Positions 24,487 to 33,824 of a stretch of 64,000 nucleotides of DNA are shown here, piece after piece. The first letter of the stretch is position 1, and the number at the start of each line of letters is the position of its first letter. Position numbers and translations under genes: made by a program. Source of the DNA: Leifsonia virtsii (GTDB taxonomy: Bacteria > Actinomycetota > Actinomycetes > Actinomycetales > Microbacteriaceae); contig NZ_JAROCB010000005.1 of the NCBI RefSeq assembly GCF_030433675.1, forward strand, positions 124,001 to 188,000, in the 5' to 3' direction. Under the pieces are notes generated by a model. It was not told the DNA's origin. It saw nothing but the letters and a program-made list of their open reading frames with translations, and did no database searches.

Positions 24487-25460
24487 GCGCGCGTGTCCTC
24501 TTCCTCGGCGGCAACGGGATGATCGGCTCGGCGGCTGTGCGCGAGGCGGTCGACCGAGGGCTGGAGGTCACGATCGTGACCCGCTCGGCGCCCCGCCGGC
24601 CGGTGCCGGACGGCGTCCGGGTGCTCACCGGCGACGTGCGCGACCCGGAGGAGCTGCCCCGGTTGCTCGGTGACCAACGGTGGGACTCCGTCGTCAACTG
24701 GGTCGCGTTCACGCCGAAGGACCTCGACGGCCACGCCGCCTACTTCGCCGAGCGCACCGGACAGTACGTGTTCATCTCTACCTGCTCCGTGTTCGCCCGG
24801 CCGGTGCCGCTGCTGCCGATCACGGAGTCCAGCCCGCGGAGCCAGCCGGTGTTCGGGTACGCGCGCGACAAGATCGCCTGCGAGCTGGAGCTCGAACGCG
24901 CCTCGCGGGAGGACGGCCTGCCCCTCACCATCGTGCGGCCCTTCCACACCTACGACGACACCACCGTGCCGGTGCTCGCCGGCTGGACCGCCGTCGAGCG
25001 CATGCGCTCCGGCGAGCCGGTGATCGTGCACGGCGACGGCACCTCCCTCTGGACCCTGATGCACTCGTCCGATTTCGCCCGCGCCTTCGTGCCGCTCCTG
25101 GGGCTCGGCCACGCGATCGGCGAGAGCGTGAACGTCGTGAGCGGCGACATCCTCACCTGGGATCAGATCCACCTGGAGCTGGCGAGGGCCGCCGGTGTGC
25201 GCTCGCCGCTGCTGGTCCACCGGTCGAGCGCGACGATCGGCGAGGAGATCCCGGGGTGGGACGAGGTGCTCGAGCATGACTTCCGGCACACGATGCTGTT
25301 CGACACGACGAAGCTGCAGAGGCTCGTCCCCGGCTTCGCTCCGCAGGTGTCGTTCTCCGAGGGCGCGCGCCGCGTGGTCGAGCACCACGACCGGAACGCC
25401 GGGGCGAGGAGCGTGAGCGCGGAACTCGCCGCAGCGTTCGATCGTCTCGCCGCGCGGTAA
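24483..25460 (+). CDS. NAD-dependent epimerase/dehydratase family protein
   Basis: 325 residues, extended SDR. The nucleotide-binding motif 'LFLGGNGMIGSAA' is at residues 6-18 and the region 'YVFISTCSVFARP' with 'FGYARDKIACE' supplies the Ser/Thr and the Y-x3-K catalytic pair. The C-terminal half carries a substrate domain with 'HSSDFARAFVPLLG'. Probably acts on a sugar or sugar nucleotide. Last gene of the operon from 15359; its TAA lies inside the GGTA repeat that precedes the GntR gene, so the regulator may be partly expressed by read-through. Confidence 0.85.
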   Translation: MSARVLFLGGNGMIGSAAVREAVDRGLEVTIVTRSAPRRPVPDGVRVLTGDVRDPEELPRLLGDQRWDSVVNWVAFTPKDLDGHAAYFAERTGQYVFISTCSVFARPVPLLPITESSPRSQPVFGYARDKIACELELERASREDGLPLTIVRPFHTYDDTTVPVLAGWTAVERMRSGEPVIVHGDGTSLWTLMHSSDFARAFVPLLGLGHAIGESVNVVSGDILTWDQIHLELARAAGVRSPLLVHRSSATIGEEIPGWDEVLEHDFRHTMLFDTTKLQRLVPGFAPQVSFSEGARRVVEHHDRNAGARSVSAELAAAFDRLAAR

Positions 25461-25470
25461 TGAGTGGTAT
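25456..25470. promoter_or_regulatory. GGTA direct repeat upstream of the GntR gene
   Basis: GGTAATGAGTGGTAT, two GGTA units exactly 10 bp apart, one base different from the site at 10930-10944. It contains the stop codon of the epimerase gene and includes part of a possible -10 box (TATGAAT). Position suggests autoregulation of the GntR gene. Confidence 0.5.
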
Positions 25471-25508
25471 GAATGAGGCGTGCTATCGGCGGGGGAAGGG
25501 TATCGACG

Positions 25509-26282
25509 TTGACGCAACCGGAGACTCTGGGCCGGGACGCGGTCGCCGCGATCAGGCCTGACTATCCCGAGCCCCTGTGGATCCAGGTGATCAACCTGAT
25601 CAACCACGAGATCGCGACCGGTGTGCTGAAGCCGGGGATGCGCCTCCCTCCGGAGCGGGAGCTCTGCCAGCAGCTCTCGATCTCCCGGGTGACGCTCCGC
25701 AAGGCGCTGAGCCAGCTGGTAGAGGACGGCGTGCTGAGCGCCTCGCACGGCCGGGGCTGGTACGTGGCGCAGGCGCCCGCGCCGGGCAAGGACTTCCCGA
25801 ACAGCCTGGAGTCGTTCACCGAGACGGCGAACCGGCTGGGGCTGGCCTCGTCGTCACGGGTGCTCCGCGCCGAGACCAAGCCGGCGACCCTGGACGAGGC
25901 GGAGGAGCTCGGCGTCGCGCCGGGCACGCCGCTGTTCCACCTGGAGCGCGTGCGCCTGCTGGACGACGTCCCCATCGCGGTCGACGTCACGCGCCTCCCT
26001 GCGTCGCTCGCGCCGTCGCTCGGGTCGGTGGACTTCTCGACCGCCTCGTTCTACGAGGCGCTGTCGGACGCCGGCGTCGAGCCGTTCCGCGCCGACGCGA
26101 CGATCGAGGCGAGGGAGTCGACCGGCGACGTCGCGGAGCACCTCGGCCTGGAGGTCGGCAAGCCCGTCCTGGTGATGCGCCAGGCCGCCGTCGACCAGTC
26201 CGAGCGGCCCCTGTTCGTCTCCACGATCACGTACGCCGGCGAGCGTTACCGCCTGCGCACGCACTTCGCGCGCACCCGCTGA
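25509..26282 (+). CDS. GntR family regulator, HutC type with UTRA domain
   Basis: 257 residues. An N-terminal winged helix ('PLWIQVINLINHEIATG', 'RLPPERELCQQLSISRVTLRKALSQLV') is followed by a UTRA effector domain ('SLESFTETANRLGL', 'LFHLERVRLLDDVPIAVD', 'RYRLRTHFA'), typical of HutC/DasR-like proteins that sense phosphorylated sugars or amino sugars. I choose TTG 25509 because GGGGGAAGGG lies 8 bp upstream; ATG 25473 is in frame but has no good ribosome site. The recognition helix SRVTLRKAL is identical to that of the paralogue at 33044. Likely controls the flanking importer operons. Confidence 0.88.
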   Translation: MTQPETLGRDAVAAIRPDYPEPLWIQVINLINHEIATGVLKPGMRLPPERELCQQLSISRVTLRKALSQLVEDGVLSASHGRGWYVAQAPAPGKDFPNSLESFTETANRLGLASSSRVLRAETKPATLDEAEELGVAPGTPLFHLERVRLLDDVPIAVDVTRLPASLAPSLGSVDFSTASFYEALSDAGVEPFRADATIEARESTGDVAEHLGLEVGKPVLVMRQAAVDQSERPLFVSTITYAGERYRLRTHFARTR

Positions 26283-26322
26283 GCACGTCCCGGCGGGCCT
26301 TACCCCCAGCGTCCGTCGGGCG

Positions 26323-27251
<929 letters not shown>

Positions 27252-27255
<4 letters not shown>

Positions 27256-28109
27256 GCGAGCGCCTCCTCTCCTCGGTCGATGTAGCGGGTCCCGGTCACC
27301 GGCACGTCGCCGCGCAGACTGGGGAAGGACCGCAACAGGTGACGGGTGTAGTCGTGCCCGGCACCGTCCAGCAGCGCCCGCGGGGTGTTCTCCTCGACGA
27401 GCCGGCCGGAGAGCATGACGCCGACGCGGTCGCTCACCTCCAGCAGCAGCCCGAGGTCGTGGGTGATGAGCAGCACCGCGAAGCCGAACTCCGCGCGCAG
27501 GCGGTCGATCTCCTCCAGGATGTTGCGCTGCACCACGACGTCGAGGGCGGTGGTCGGCTCGTCCATGATGATCAGCCGGGGCCGCAGCGCGAGCGCCATC
27601 GCGATCATCACGCGCTGCCGCATCCCGCCGCTCAACTCGTGCGGGTAGCTCTGCAGGCGGTCCACCGGGATGCCGACCGTGCGCAGCAGCTCCGCGGCGC
27701 GCTCGCGGCGCTCCGCCCGGCTGAGTCCGGTGCGGTGGTCGATCAGGACATCCTCGATCTGGGAGCCGATGCGGTGGACGGGGTTGAGCGCGTTCATCGC
27801 GCCCTGGAACACCATCGAGATCTCCTGCCAGCGGAAGGCGCGCAGTGCCCGCCCGTCCAGGCGCAGGATGTCGGTCGATGACCCGTCCTCCTGGCGCCAC
27901 TCGATGGTGCCGCCGCTGATCTGCGCGGGCGGCTGCAGCAGCCGGGTGACGGCGTACGCGAGGGTCGACTTGCCGCAGCCCGACTCGCCGGCCAGCCCGA
28001 CGATCTCGCCGGGGCGGACGTCGAGCGAGACGCCGTCGACGGCGCGGACCGGCCGGTCGGTGACGTAGTCGACGGTGAGGTCGCGGATGCGCAGCAGCGG
28101 CTCGCTCAT
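27252..28109 (-). CDS. ABC transporter ATPase, peptide/DppD type
   Basis: 285 residues. Walker A 'GESGCGKSTLA', Q-loop region 'MVFQGAMNALNPVHRIG', signature '[15 protein letters not shown]', Walker B '[15 protein letters not shown]', H-loop 'LITHDLG'. Strongly similar to the ATPase half of the fused protein at 18077, including the unusual 'SSTDILR' insertion region. The C-terminal Cys motif of the family is missing, making it shorter than usual. ATGA overlap with the permease gene before it and GTGA with the ATPase after it. Confidence 0.93.
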
Positions 28110-29104
28110 GCGGCGGCTCCTCTCGTGAGGCGCGCGCGGGACCGCTTGGCGATCGCCGCGGTGCGCAGGCGCGGGTTGATGCGCTCGTCGATGGAGAAGT
28201 TGATCAGACCGAGGGCTGCGCCCAGGATCGCGATGCAGAGCCCAGGCGGGACGAACCACCACCACGCGCCGAGGGTGATCGCCTGCGCGTTCTGGGCGAA
28301 GAACAGGATGCTGCCCCAGCTCTTGCCGCCGGGGGCGCCGAGCCCCAGGAACGACAGACCGGCCTCCGCCAGGATGGCGCCGAGTGCTCCGAAGACGAAC
28401 TGCGAGGCGATGATCGGCATCAGGTTGGGCAGGATCTCGCGCAGCATGATCCGCCACGTCGACTCGCCGGCGACCCGGGCGGCGTCGACGTAGTCGCGCG
28501 AGCGGACGCTGAGGGTCTGCGCCCGGAGCACGCGGGCCGCGCCCGCCCAGGAGACGAGGGCGATGACGATCGCGATCACGACGATGTCGCGCGACTCGAC
28601 GTAGTCGGTGACGATGATGAGCAGCGGCAGCCCCGGGATGACCAGGAACACGTTGCTGATCAGGGACGAGGCGTTGTCCCAGAAGCCGCCGAGGAACGCG
28701 CCGCCGATGCCGAAGAGCATCGAGAGCACCACGGTGATCGCGCCGGCGACCACCCCGATCACCACGGATCCGGTCGTCCCGGCGACGACCTGGCCGAACA
28801 CGTCCTGGCCGATGTTGGTCGTGCCGAACCAGTGCTCGGCGCTCGGCGGCTGCAGGCCGACCGGGCTGGACTGGTTCGGGTTCGGCACGAGGAAGGGCGC
28901 CGCGATCGCAACGACGGCGAAGAACGCGCAGATCCCGATGCCGACCCAGAATTTCCATCCGCGGGTCGTGCGCCGCCGTCCGGCGGCTCCGCCTCGGCGG
29001 CCGGCCGCGCGGAGGAAGCCGGTGCGGGCGGTGGCCGCGTCGTCGGTGTCCGCCTCGGAGCCGGACAGCTCCGGGTCGGCGAGCTCTTGCTGGGTGAAGC
29101 TCAT
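28106..29104 (-). CDS. ABC transporter permease, peptide/DppC type
   Basis: 332 residues. A long cytoplasmic N-terminus (about 50 residues, acidic then Arg-rich) precedes six helices; 'PPSAEHWFGTTNIGQDVFGQVVAGT' is the DppC signature and 'DYVDAARVAGESTWRIMLREILPN' the EAA loop. It ends 'INFSIDERINPRLR', equivalent to the point where the first system's protein is fused to its ATPase. ATG 29104 follows an AGGAGGAAC ribosome site, 8 bp after the DppB-type gene. Confidence 0.93.
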   Translation of the reverse strand: MSFTQQELADPELSGSEADTDDAATARTGFLRAAGRRGGAAGRRRTTRGWKFWVGIGICAFFAVVAIAAPFLVPNPNQSSPVGLQPPSAEHWFGTTNIGQDVFGQVVAGTTGSVVIGVVAGAITVVLSMLFGIGGAFLGGFWDNASSLISNVFLVIPGLPLLIIVTDYVESRDIVVIAIVIALVSWAGAARVLRAQTLSVRSRDYVDAARVAGESTWRIMLREILPNLMPIIASQFVFGALGAILAEAGLSFLGLGAPGGKSWGSILFFAQNAQAITLGAWWWFVPPGLCIAILGAALGLINFSIDERINPRLRTAAIAKRSRARLTRGAAA

Positions 29105-29112
29105 GGTTCCTC

Positions 29113-30096
29113 CTAGTTCGCCAGCCGGGTGCGGGGGTCGATGAAGCCGTAGACCAGGTCGACGATCAGGTTCGCGCCAAGCACGGCCAGGGTGATGATG
29201 AGGAACAGGGCCTGCATCAGGGGGTAGTCGTTGTTCTGCACGGCGGTGAGCAGGGTGAAGCCGACGCCCGGGTAGCCGAACACGCTCTCGGTGACGACGG
29301 ACCCGTTCACGATGAAGCCGAGGGACATCGCGAAGCCGGCGACCGACGGCAGCAGCGCGTTGCGCATGGCGTAGGACCCGAACACGCGGGTCGGGCGGAG
29401 GCCCTTCGCGCGTGCGGTGACCACGTAGTCCTCGGCCATGGTCGACACCATCATGTTGCGCGTCCCGAGCAACTGGCCGGAGACGGAGGCGAGGATGATC
29501 GTGATCGCAGGCAGCGCGCCGTAGACGACGACCGAGCCGATGAACTCCGGGGTGAAGCCCGGCGCGACGTTGAGGTCGTAGCCGCCGCTCACCGGGAACC
29601 AGTGCAGGATCGAGCCGAAGACGTAGACCAGCACGAGCGCCAGCCAGAAGTACGGGATCGCCGAGAAGAAGGTGGATGCGGGAAGCGCGGCGTCCGTCCA
29701 GGTCCCGCGGCGCCAGCCGAGCCAGGACCCGAACACGACGCCGATCACGTAGCTGATGACGGTCGCGAGGCCCACGAGGCCGAGGGTCCAGGGCAGTGCC
29801 TGCATCACCACATCGATGGCCGGGGTCGGGTAGTAGCTCACCGAGAGCCCGAACTGGCCGGTGAAGATGTTGTGCAGGTACTGCCCGTACTGCACGATCA
29901 GCGGTTCGTGAGAGACGCCGAACTGCAGCTCGAGGGCGTGACGTGCCTCCGGGGGCATGGGGGCGACGCCCTGGGTCTTGGCCAGGATGACGTCCACCGG
30001 GCTGCCCTTGACCAGCCGGGGCAGGAGGAAGTTGAGGGTGATCGCGATCCAGCCGGCGATCAGGTAGAAGCCGAGCTTGTTGAGGTAGTAGCGCAC
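29113..30096 (-). CDS. ABC transporter permease, peptide/DppB type
   Basis: 327 residues, six helices. 'LGFYLIAGWIAITLNFLLPRLVKGSPVDVIL' opens the protein and 'DYVVTARAKGLRPTRVFGSYAMRNALLP' is the EAA loop. Closely related to the DppB protein of the first system. GTG start at 30096; the 64 bp to the upstream binding-protein gene are GC-rich and hold an imperfect inverted repeat but no promoter that I can identify. Confidence 0.92.
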   Translation of the reverse strand: MRYYLNKLGFYLIAGWIAITLNFLLPRLVKGSPVDVILAKTQGVAPMPPEARHALELQFGVSHEPLIVQYGQYLHNIFTGQFGLSVSYYPTPAIDVVMQALPWTLGLVGLATVISYVIGVVFGSWLGWRRGTWTDAALPASTFFSAIPYFWLALVLVYVFGSILHWFPVSGGYDLNVAPGFTPEFIGSVVVYGALPAITIILASVSGQLLGTRNMMVSTMAEDYVVTARAKGLRPTRVFGSYAMRNALLPSVAGFAMSLGFIVNGSVVTESVFGYPGVGFTLLTAVQNNDYPLMQALFLIITLAVLGANLIVDLVYGFIDPRTRLAN

Positions 30097-30160
30097 GAGG
30101 CCGTCCCACCGGGTCGGGGTGCGGGACGGCGACCGGTCGGCCGCCGCCCCGCACCGGGGT

Positions 30161-31840
30161 TCACTTGACGGGCTTCAGCGACTTCGCGATGTAGCCGATG
30201 TTGCCGGAGAGCCAGTTGGACGGTGTCGCCCACAGGTTGTCCGGTGTGGGCATCCCCGTGAAGTACTGGTCGCGGTAGGTGGTCACCGCGCCGTTCTGGC
30301 TGAGGATGATGTACGGCTGGTTCTCGGCGAAGTAGGTGCCGAGAGCCTGGTACGCGGTGGTCAGCGTCGCCGGGTCGTTGGTGCCGCCGGCCTGTGCGAT
30401 GAGCGCATCCACCTTCGGGTCGCTGAAGCGCACGAAGTTGGCGTTCGCCGCGGTGCCCACCGGCGCGGTCTTGGCCGAGTCGAGGCTGTCGCTGAACTGC
30501 TGGAAGGGGTTCGGGCCGGTCGGGATGCGGTCGTCGAGCAGATCGAACGTGCCGTTCTGGCGGGCCGTCGAGTAGGCGCCGAGCGAGAGCTCCTCCGGGG
30601 TGGCCTGGATGCCGATCTTCTGGAAGTCCTGCACGAGCAGCTGGTCGGCGGTGATGGTGTCGGTGTAGCCGGTGACCGTGGTGATCTTGAACTTCACCGG
30701 CTGCTTGTCCTTGCCGAGGAGGTTCCCCGAGCCGTCGTAGGTGTAGCCGGCGTCGGTGAGGGTCTTCTTCGCCTTGTCGATGTTCTGGTCGAGTGTCTTG
30801 CCCTGGTACTGGGCCGGGATATAGGCCTCGTCGCGCGGCTGCAGGAGGCTCGTCGGGTTGGCCGGGGTGTCGGTGCCGCCGAACGCCTGCTTGATGATGG
30901 CGTCGCGGTCGATCGACAGGCTGAGCGCCTGGCGGAACGCGAGGTCGTTGAACGGCGCCTTGCTGAGGTTGGGCATCAGCACCTTGATGTCGGCGGGGAT
31001 CGACGTGTACTTGTTGTACTTCTTGTCCTTGTCGACGAACGACTTCTGCACGTCCTGGAGGGCGATGCCCGCCCAGTCGATCTGGCCGGCGTTGAGCGAG
31101 TTGAGCGCCGCGGCGTTGCCCGTCGAGGTGACCAGGCGGATGCCGGGGATGGCCGGCTGCCCCTGCTGGTAGTAGTCCTTGTTGGCGGTCAGCGTCACCG
31201 ACTGCGGCGTGAACTGGCCGAAGTCGAACGCGCCGGTGCCGACCGGCTTCTGGTTGGTCGTCTTCGCCGGATCCGGGATGCTCTTCCAGATGTGCTCGGG
31301 GACGATGAAGGTGAGACCGAGCAGGCGGTACTCGTTGGGATAGTCCGGCTGGCTCAGCGTGATGGTGACGTGCGTGTCGTCGACGGCCTTGGCGTCGGCG
31401 ATCTTGAGGCCGTAGAGGTTGAGCTCCGGCTTCTGCTTGAGCAGGTTGTACGTGTAGGCGACGTCTGCGGCGCTGAACGGCTTGCCGTCCTGCCACTTCA
31501 CGCCGTCGCGCAGCGTGACGGTGTACGTCAGGCCGTCGGGCGACACGGTGTACTCGGTCCCGAGCCAGGGATGCGGCTTCTCGTTCTTGGCCGAGTTGAA
31601 GTAGAACAACGGCTCGTAGACCGCACCCAGGACGGCGCCGTTCGCGCCGTAGGCGACATCGGCGACGAACGGGTTGAAGTTGTCGGTCAGGTTGCCGGGG
31701 TTGCCGGAGTAGACGTTCAGATAGCGGGAGCTGCTGGAGGCTCCGCTGCTTCCGGCGCATCCGGTCATGATCAGCGTGGCGGCTGCCACGGTGGCGAGAG
31801 CCGCAGCCACTCGCCTCTTGGTCGACGTTCGTGGTCGCAC
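30161..31840 (-). CDS. ABC substrate-binding lipoprotein, peptide/DppA type (SBP_bac_5)
   Basis: 559 residues. The signal peptide has 'RRVAAALATVAAATLIMTGC' with lipobox MTGC; the mature protein shows 'LTDNFNPFVAD', 'GAVYEPLFYF', 'YTVTLRDGVKWQDGKPFSAADVAYTYNLL' and 'KPVGTGAFDF'. I place the start at GTG 31840 because a GAGGAG ribosome site sits 8 bp upstream; the frame continues upstream without conserved sequence. First gene of the second importer operon. Its promoter region contains three GGTA units at 10-bp steps and is shared with the divergent oxidoreductase operon. Confidence 0.92.
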   Translation of the reverse strand: MRPRTSTKRRVAAALATVAAATLIMTGCAGSSGASSSSRYLNVYSGNPGNLTDNFNPFVADVAYGANGAVLGAVYEPLFYFNSAKNEKPHPWLGTEYTVSPDGLTYTVTLRDGVKWQDGKPFSAADVAYTYNLLKQKPELNLYGLKIADAKAVDDTHVTITLSQPDYPNEYRLLGLTFIVPEHIWKSIPDPAKTTNQKPVGTGAFDFGQFTPQSVTLTANKDYYQQGQPAIPGIRLVTSTGNAAALNSLNAGQIDWAGIALQDVQKSFVDKDKKYNKYTSIPADIKVLMPNLSKAPFNDLAFRQALSLSIDRDAIIKQAFGGTDTPANPTSLLQPRDEAYIPAQYQGKTLDQNIDKAKKTLTDAGYTYDGSGNLLGKDKQPVKFKITTVTGYTDTITADQLLVQDFQKIGIQATPEELSLGAYSTARQNGTFDLLDDRIPTGPNPFQQFSDSLDSAKTAPVGTAANANFVRFSDPKVDALIAQAGGTNDPATLTTAYQALGTYFAENQPYIILSQNGAVTTYRDQYFTGMPTPDNLWATPSNWLSGNIGYIAKSLKPVK

Positions 31841-31890
31841 TGCATTCTCCTCGGGTAGCGGGGTGATGGATGACCGTGAGCATACATAGC

Positions 31891-31915
31891 GGTACCTAGA
31901 GGTAGCAAGAGGTAT
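31891..31915. promoter_or_regulatory. triple GGTA direct repeat at exact 10-bp steps
   Basis: GGTA begins at 31891, 31901 and 31911, so the units lie on one face of the helix. The first two units also give the imperfect palindrome TACCTCTAGGTA on the minus strand. It lies 51-75 bp upstream of the binding-protein start at 31840. Matches the two-unit sites at 10930 and 25456. Confidence 0.55.
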
Positions 31916-31939
31916 TCTTTCTTTCGCCGAAGATCGGTT

Positions 31940-31953
31940 TTGGTATAGACCAA
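31940..31953. promoter_or_regulatory. dre-like operator TTGGTATAGACCAA
   Basis: 14-bp palindrome 54 bp upstream of the oxidoreductase start at 32007. It closely resembles the DasR/NagR responsive element (core TGGTCTAGACCA), the site type of HutC-family GntR regulators. Two HutC-type regulators are encoded in this window, one in the operon starting here. Confidence 0.62.
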
Positions 31954-32006
31954 TGGCGTACCACATCGCTACTATTGCGAACATGCCCCATCGAGCAGGA
32001 GGAAAT

Positions 32007-33047
32007 GTGATTCGAGTCGGACTCCTCGGTTCCGGATTCATCGCCGACACCTATGCGGACGCGCTCCAGGACGCCCGCGGAGCCCGGATCGTCGCGAACT
32101 ACTCCCGCGACCGCGCACGGGCGGAAGCCTTCGCCGAGAAGTGGGGACCCGTCGACCGGCAGTACGACGACATGGCCGCCCTGTGCGCCGACACGGAGGT
32201 CGACCTCGTGGTCGTCGCCCTGCCGAACGAGGCGCACGTCGAGGCCGTGCGCATCGCGGCCGCGGCCGGCAAGGCGATCGTCTGCACCAAACCGCTTGCC
32301 CGCACGGGGGCCGAAGCGGCGGAGATCCTCCGGCTCGTCCGCGAGGCAGGCGTGTGGCACGGCTATGCGGAGAGCTCGGTGTTCTCGCCCAACATCGCGA
32401 AGGCGCATCAGATGGTCGTCGCCGGCGCCATCGGCGAGCCGCTCACCATGCGTGCCCGTGAGGCGCACTCCGGCCCGCATGCGCCGCACTTCTGGGACGC
32501 CGAGACCGCGGGCGGCGGCGCCCTGCTCGACATGGGCTGCCACACGGTCGAGTCGGCCCGCCACTTCTTCGGCAAGGACAACCCGGTCACCGAGGTGTTC
32601 GCCTGGGGAGCCACCATGGCGCACGCGGACAAGACCACGGGCGAGGACACGGCGGTCGCGCTGCTGAAGTTCGCCGGCGGCCAGCTCGCCCAGATCGAGT
32701 CGTCGTGGATCGAGAAGGGCGGGATGCAGCTGCGCCACGAACTGGTCGGCACCGCCGGGCGACTCGTCACAGACACCTCGCACACCCCGGTCTGGGGCTT
32801 CATCGAGAACCCGGCGGGGTACCTGGTGGAGAAGGCCGACGCGGACACGGGCTGGGTCTACCCGGTGCCGGAGGAGGCGCGCGCCTACGGCTTCAGCCAG
32901 GAGATGCGGCACTTCGTCGAGCGGTTCGCCGCCGGCGAGGAGCCGGATGAGACCTTCGACGACGGCTTCGTCGTCAACTGCATCCTGGACGCCTGCTACG
33001 CCTCGATGCGGACCGGCGTCTGGGAGAAGGTGAGCCTCGAACGATGA
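32007..33047 (+). CDS. Gfo/Idh/MocA family oxidoreductase
   Basis: 346 residues. Rossmann start 'IRVGLLGSGFIADTYADAL', family block 'AIVCTKPLARTGAEA' with TKP in place of EKP, and the catalytic-domain sequence 'GGGALLDMGCHTVESARHFFG' with the conserved His. I choose GTG 32007 because AGGAGG lies 4-9 bp upstream and the conserved fold starts there; upstream in-frame ATGs have no ribosome site. First gene of the plus-strand operon running to about 40998, and overlaps the GntR gene by ATGA. Probably oxidises a sugar-type substrate with NAD(P). Confidence 0.87.
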   Translation: MIRVGLLGSGFIADTYADALQDARGARIVANYSRDRARAEAFAEKWGPVDRQYDDMAALCADTEVDLVVVALPNEAHVEAVRIAAAAGKAIVCTKPLARTGAEAAEILRLVREAGVWHGYAESSVFSPNIAKAHQMVVAGAIGEPLTMRAREAHSGPHAPHFWDAETAGGGALLDMGCHTVESARHFFGKDNPVTEVFAWGATMAHADKTTGEDTAVALLKFAGGQLAQIESSWIEKGGMQLRHELVGTAGRLVTDTSHTPVWGFIENPAGYLVEKADADTGWVYPVPEEARAYGFSQEMRHFVERFAAGEEPDETFDDGFVVNCILDACYASMRTGVWEKVSLER

Positions 33048-33823
33048 CGACGACACCGATCGGTCCCGTGGGCGGCGTCGTCCGGGCCGACTACCCCGAC
33101 CCGCTGTGGGTGCAGGCCGCGGCCTCGATCCGCGAGAGGATCGGGGCGGGCACGCTCCGCGCCGGGTCGCGCCTCCCACCGGAGCGCGAGCTGTGCCTGA
33201 CGCTCGGCATCAGCCGCGTCACGCTCCGCAAGGCGCTGCAGGCCCTGGTCGAGGACGGAGCGCTCGCGCCGTCGCACGGACGCGGCTGGTACGTCTCCGG
33301 CCCGGGCGACACGCGCAACGAGTGGCCGAACAGTCTCGAGTCGTTCAGCGAGACCGCCGAGAGGATGGGCCTCGCCGCGACCTCCCGGGTGCTGGAGGCG
33401 AGCGTCGCCCCCAGCACCATCGACGACGCCGAGCTGCTCGGCATCGCTCCGGGGCTTCCGCTGTTCCGGCTGGGCCGCGTCCGCATGCTCGGCGGTGTGC
33501 CGATCGCCCTGGACTGGGCGCTCATCCCCGCTGCGCTGCTCCCCGACGCCGACCGCTACGACTTCGAGACGTCCTCCCTGTACGAGGCCCTCACCGAGAC
33601 CGGCAACGAGCTCGCCAACGCCGAAACGACCATCGAGGCGCGGGAGGCGAGCGCCGAGGTCGCCGACCAGCTGGGCGTGCAGCCCGGCACGCCCACCCTG
33701 GTCATGCACCAGGTCGTCCGCAACCGCTCCGAGCGCGCGGTGCTCGCCTCCACCGTCCAGTACGCCGGCGACCGCTACCGGCTGCGCACCTACTTCTCCC
33801 GCCACAACCGAACGGAGCCCTGA
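33044..33823 (+). CDS. GntR family regulator, HutC type with UTRA domain
   Basis: 259 residues, paralogue of the regulator at 25509. DNA-binding domain 'DPLWVQAAASIRERIGAG' and 'RLPPERELCLTLGISRVTLRKALQALVEDGAL', then UTRA domain 'SLESFSETAERMGLAATSRVL', 'LFRLGRVRMLGGVPIALDW', 'RYRLRTYFSR'. The recognition helix SRVTLRKAL is identical in both, so both may bind the same operators, while effector domains differ more. ATGA overlap with the oxidoreductase and 1 bp before the amine oxidase start, so it is co-expressed with the genes it probably controls. Confidence 0.9.
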   Translation: MTTTPIGPVGGVVRADYPDPLWVQAAASIRERIGAGTLRAGSRLPPERELCLTLGISRVTLRKALQALVEDGALAPSHGRGWYVSGPGDTRNEWPNSLESFSETAERMGLAATSRVLEASVAPSTIDDAELLGIAPGLPLFRLGRVRMLGGVPIALDWALIPAALLPDADRYDFETSSLYEALTETGNELANAETTIEAREASAEVADQLGVQPGTPTLVMHQVVRNRSERAVLASTVQYAGDRYRLRTYFSRHNRTEP

Positions 33824-33824
33824 C

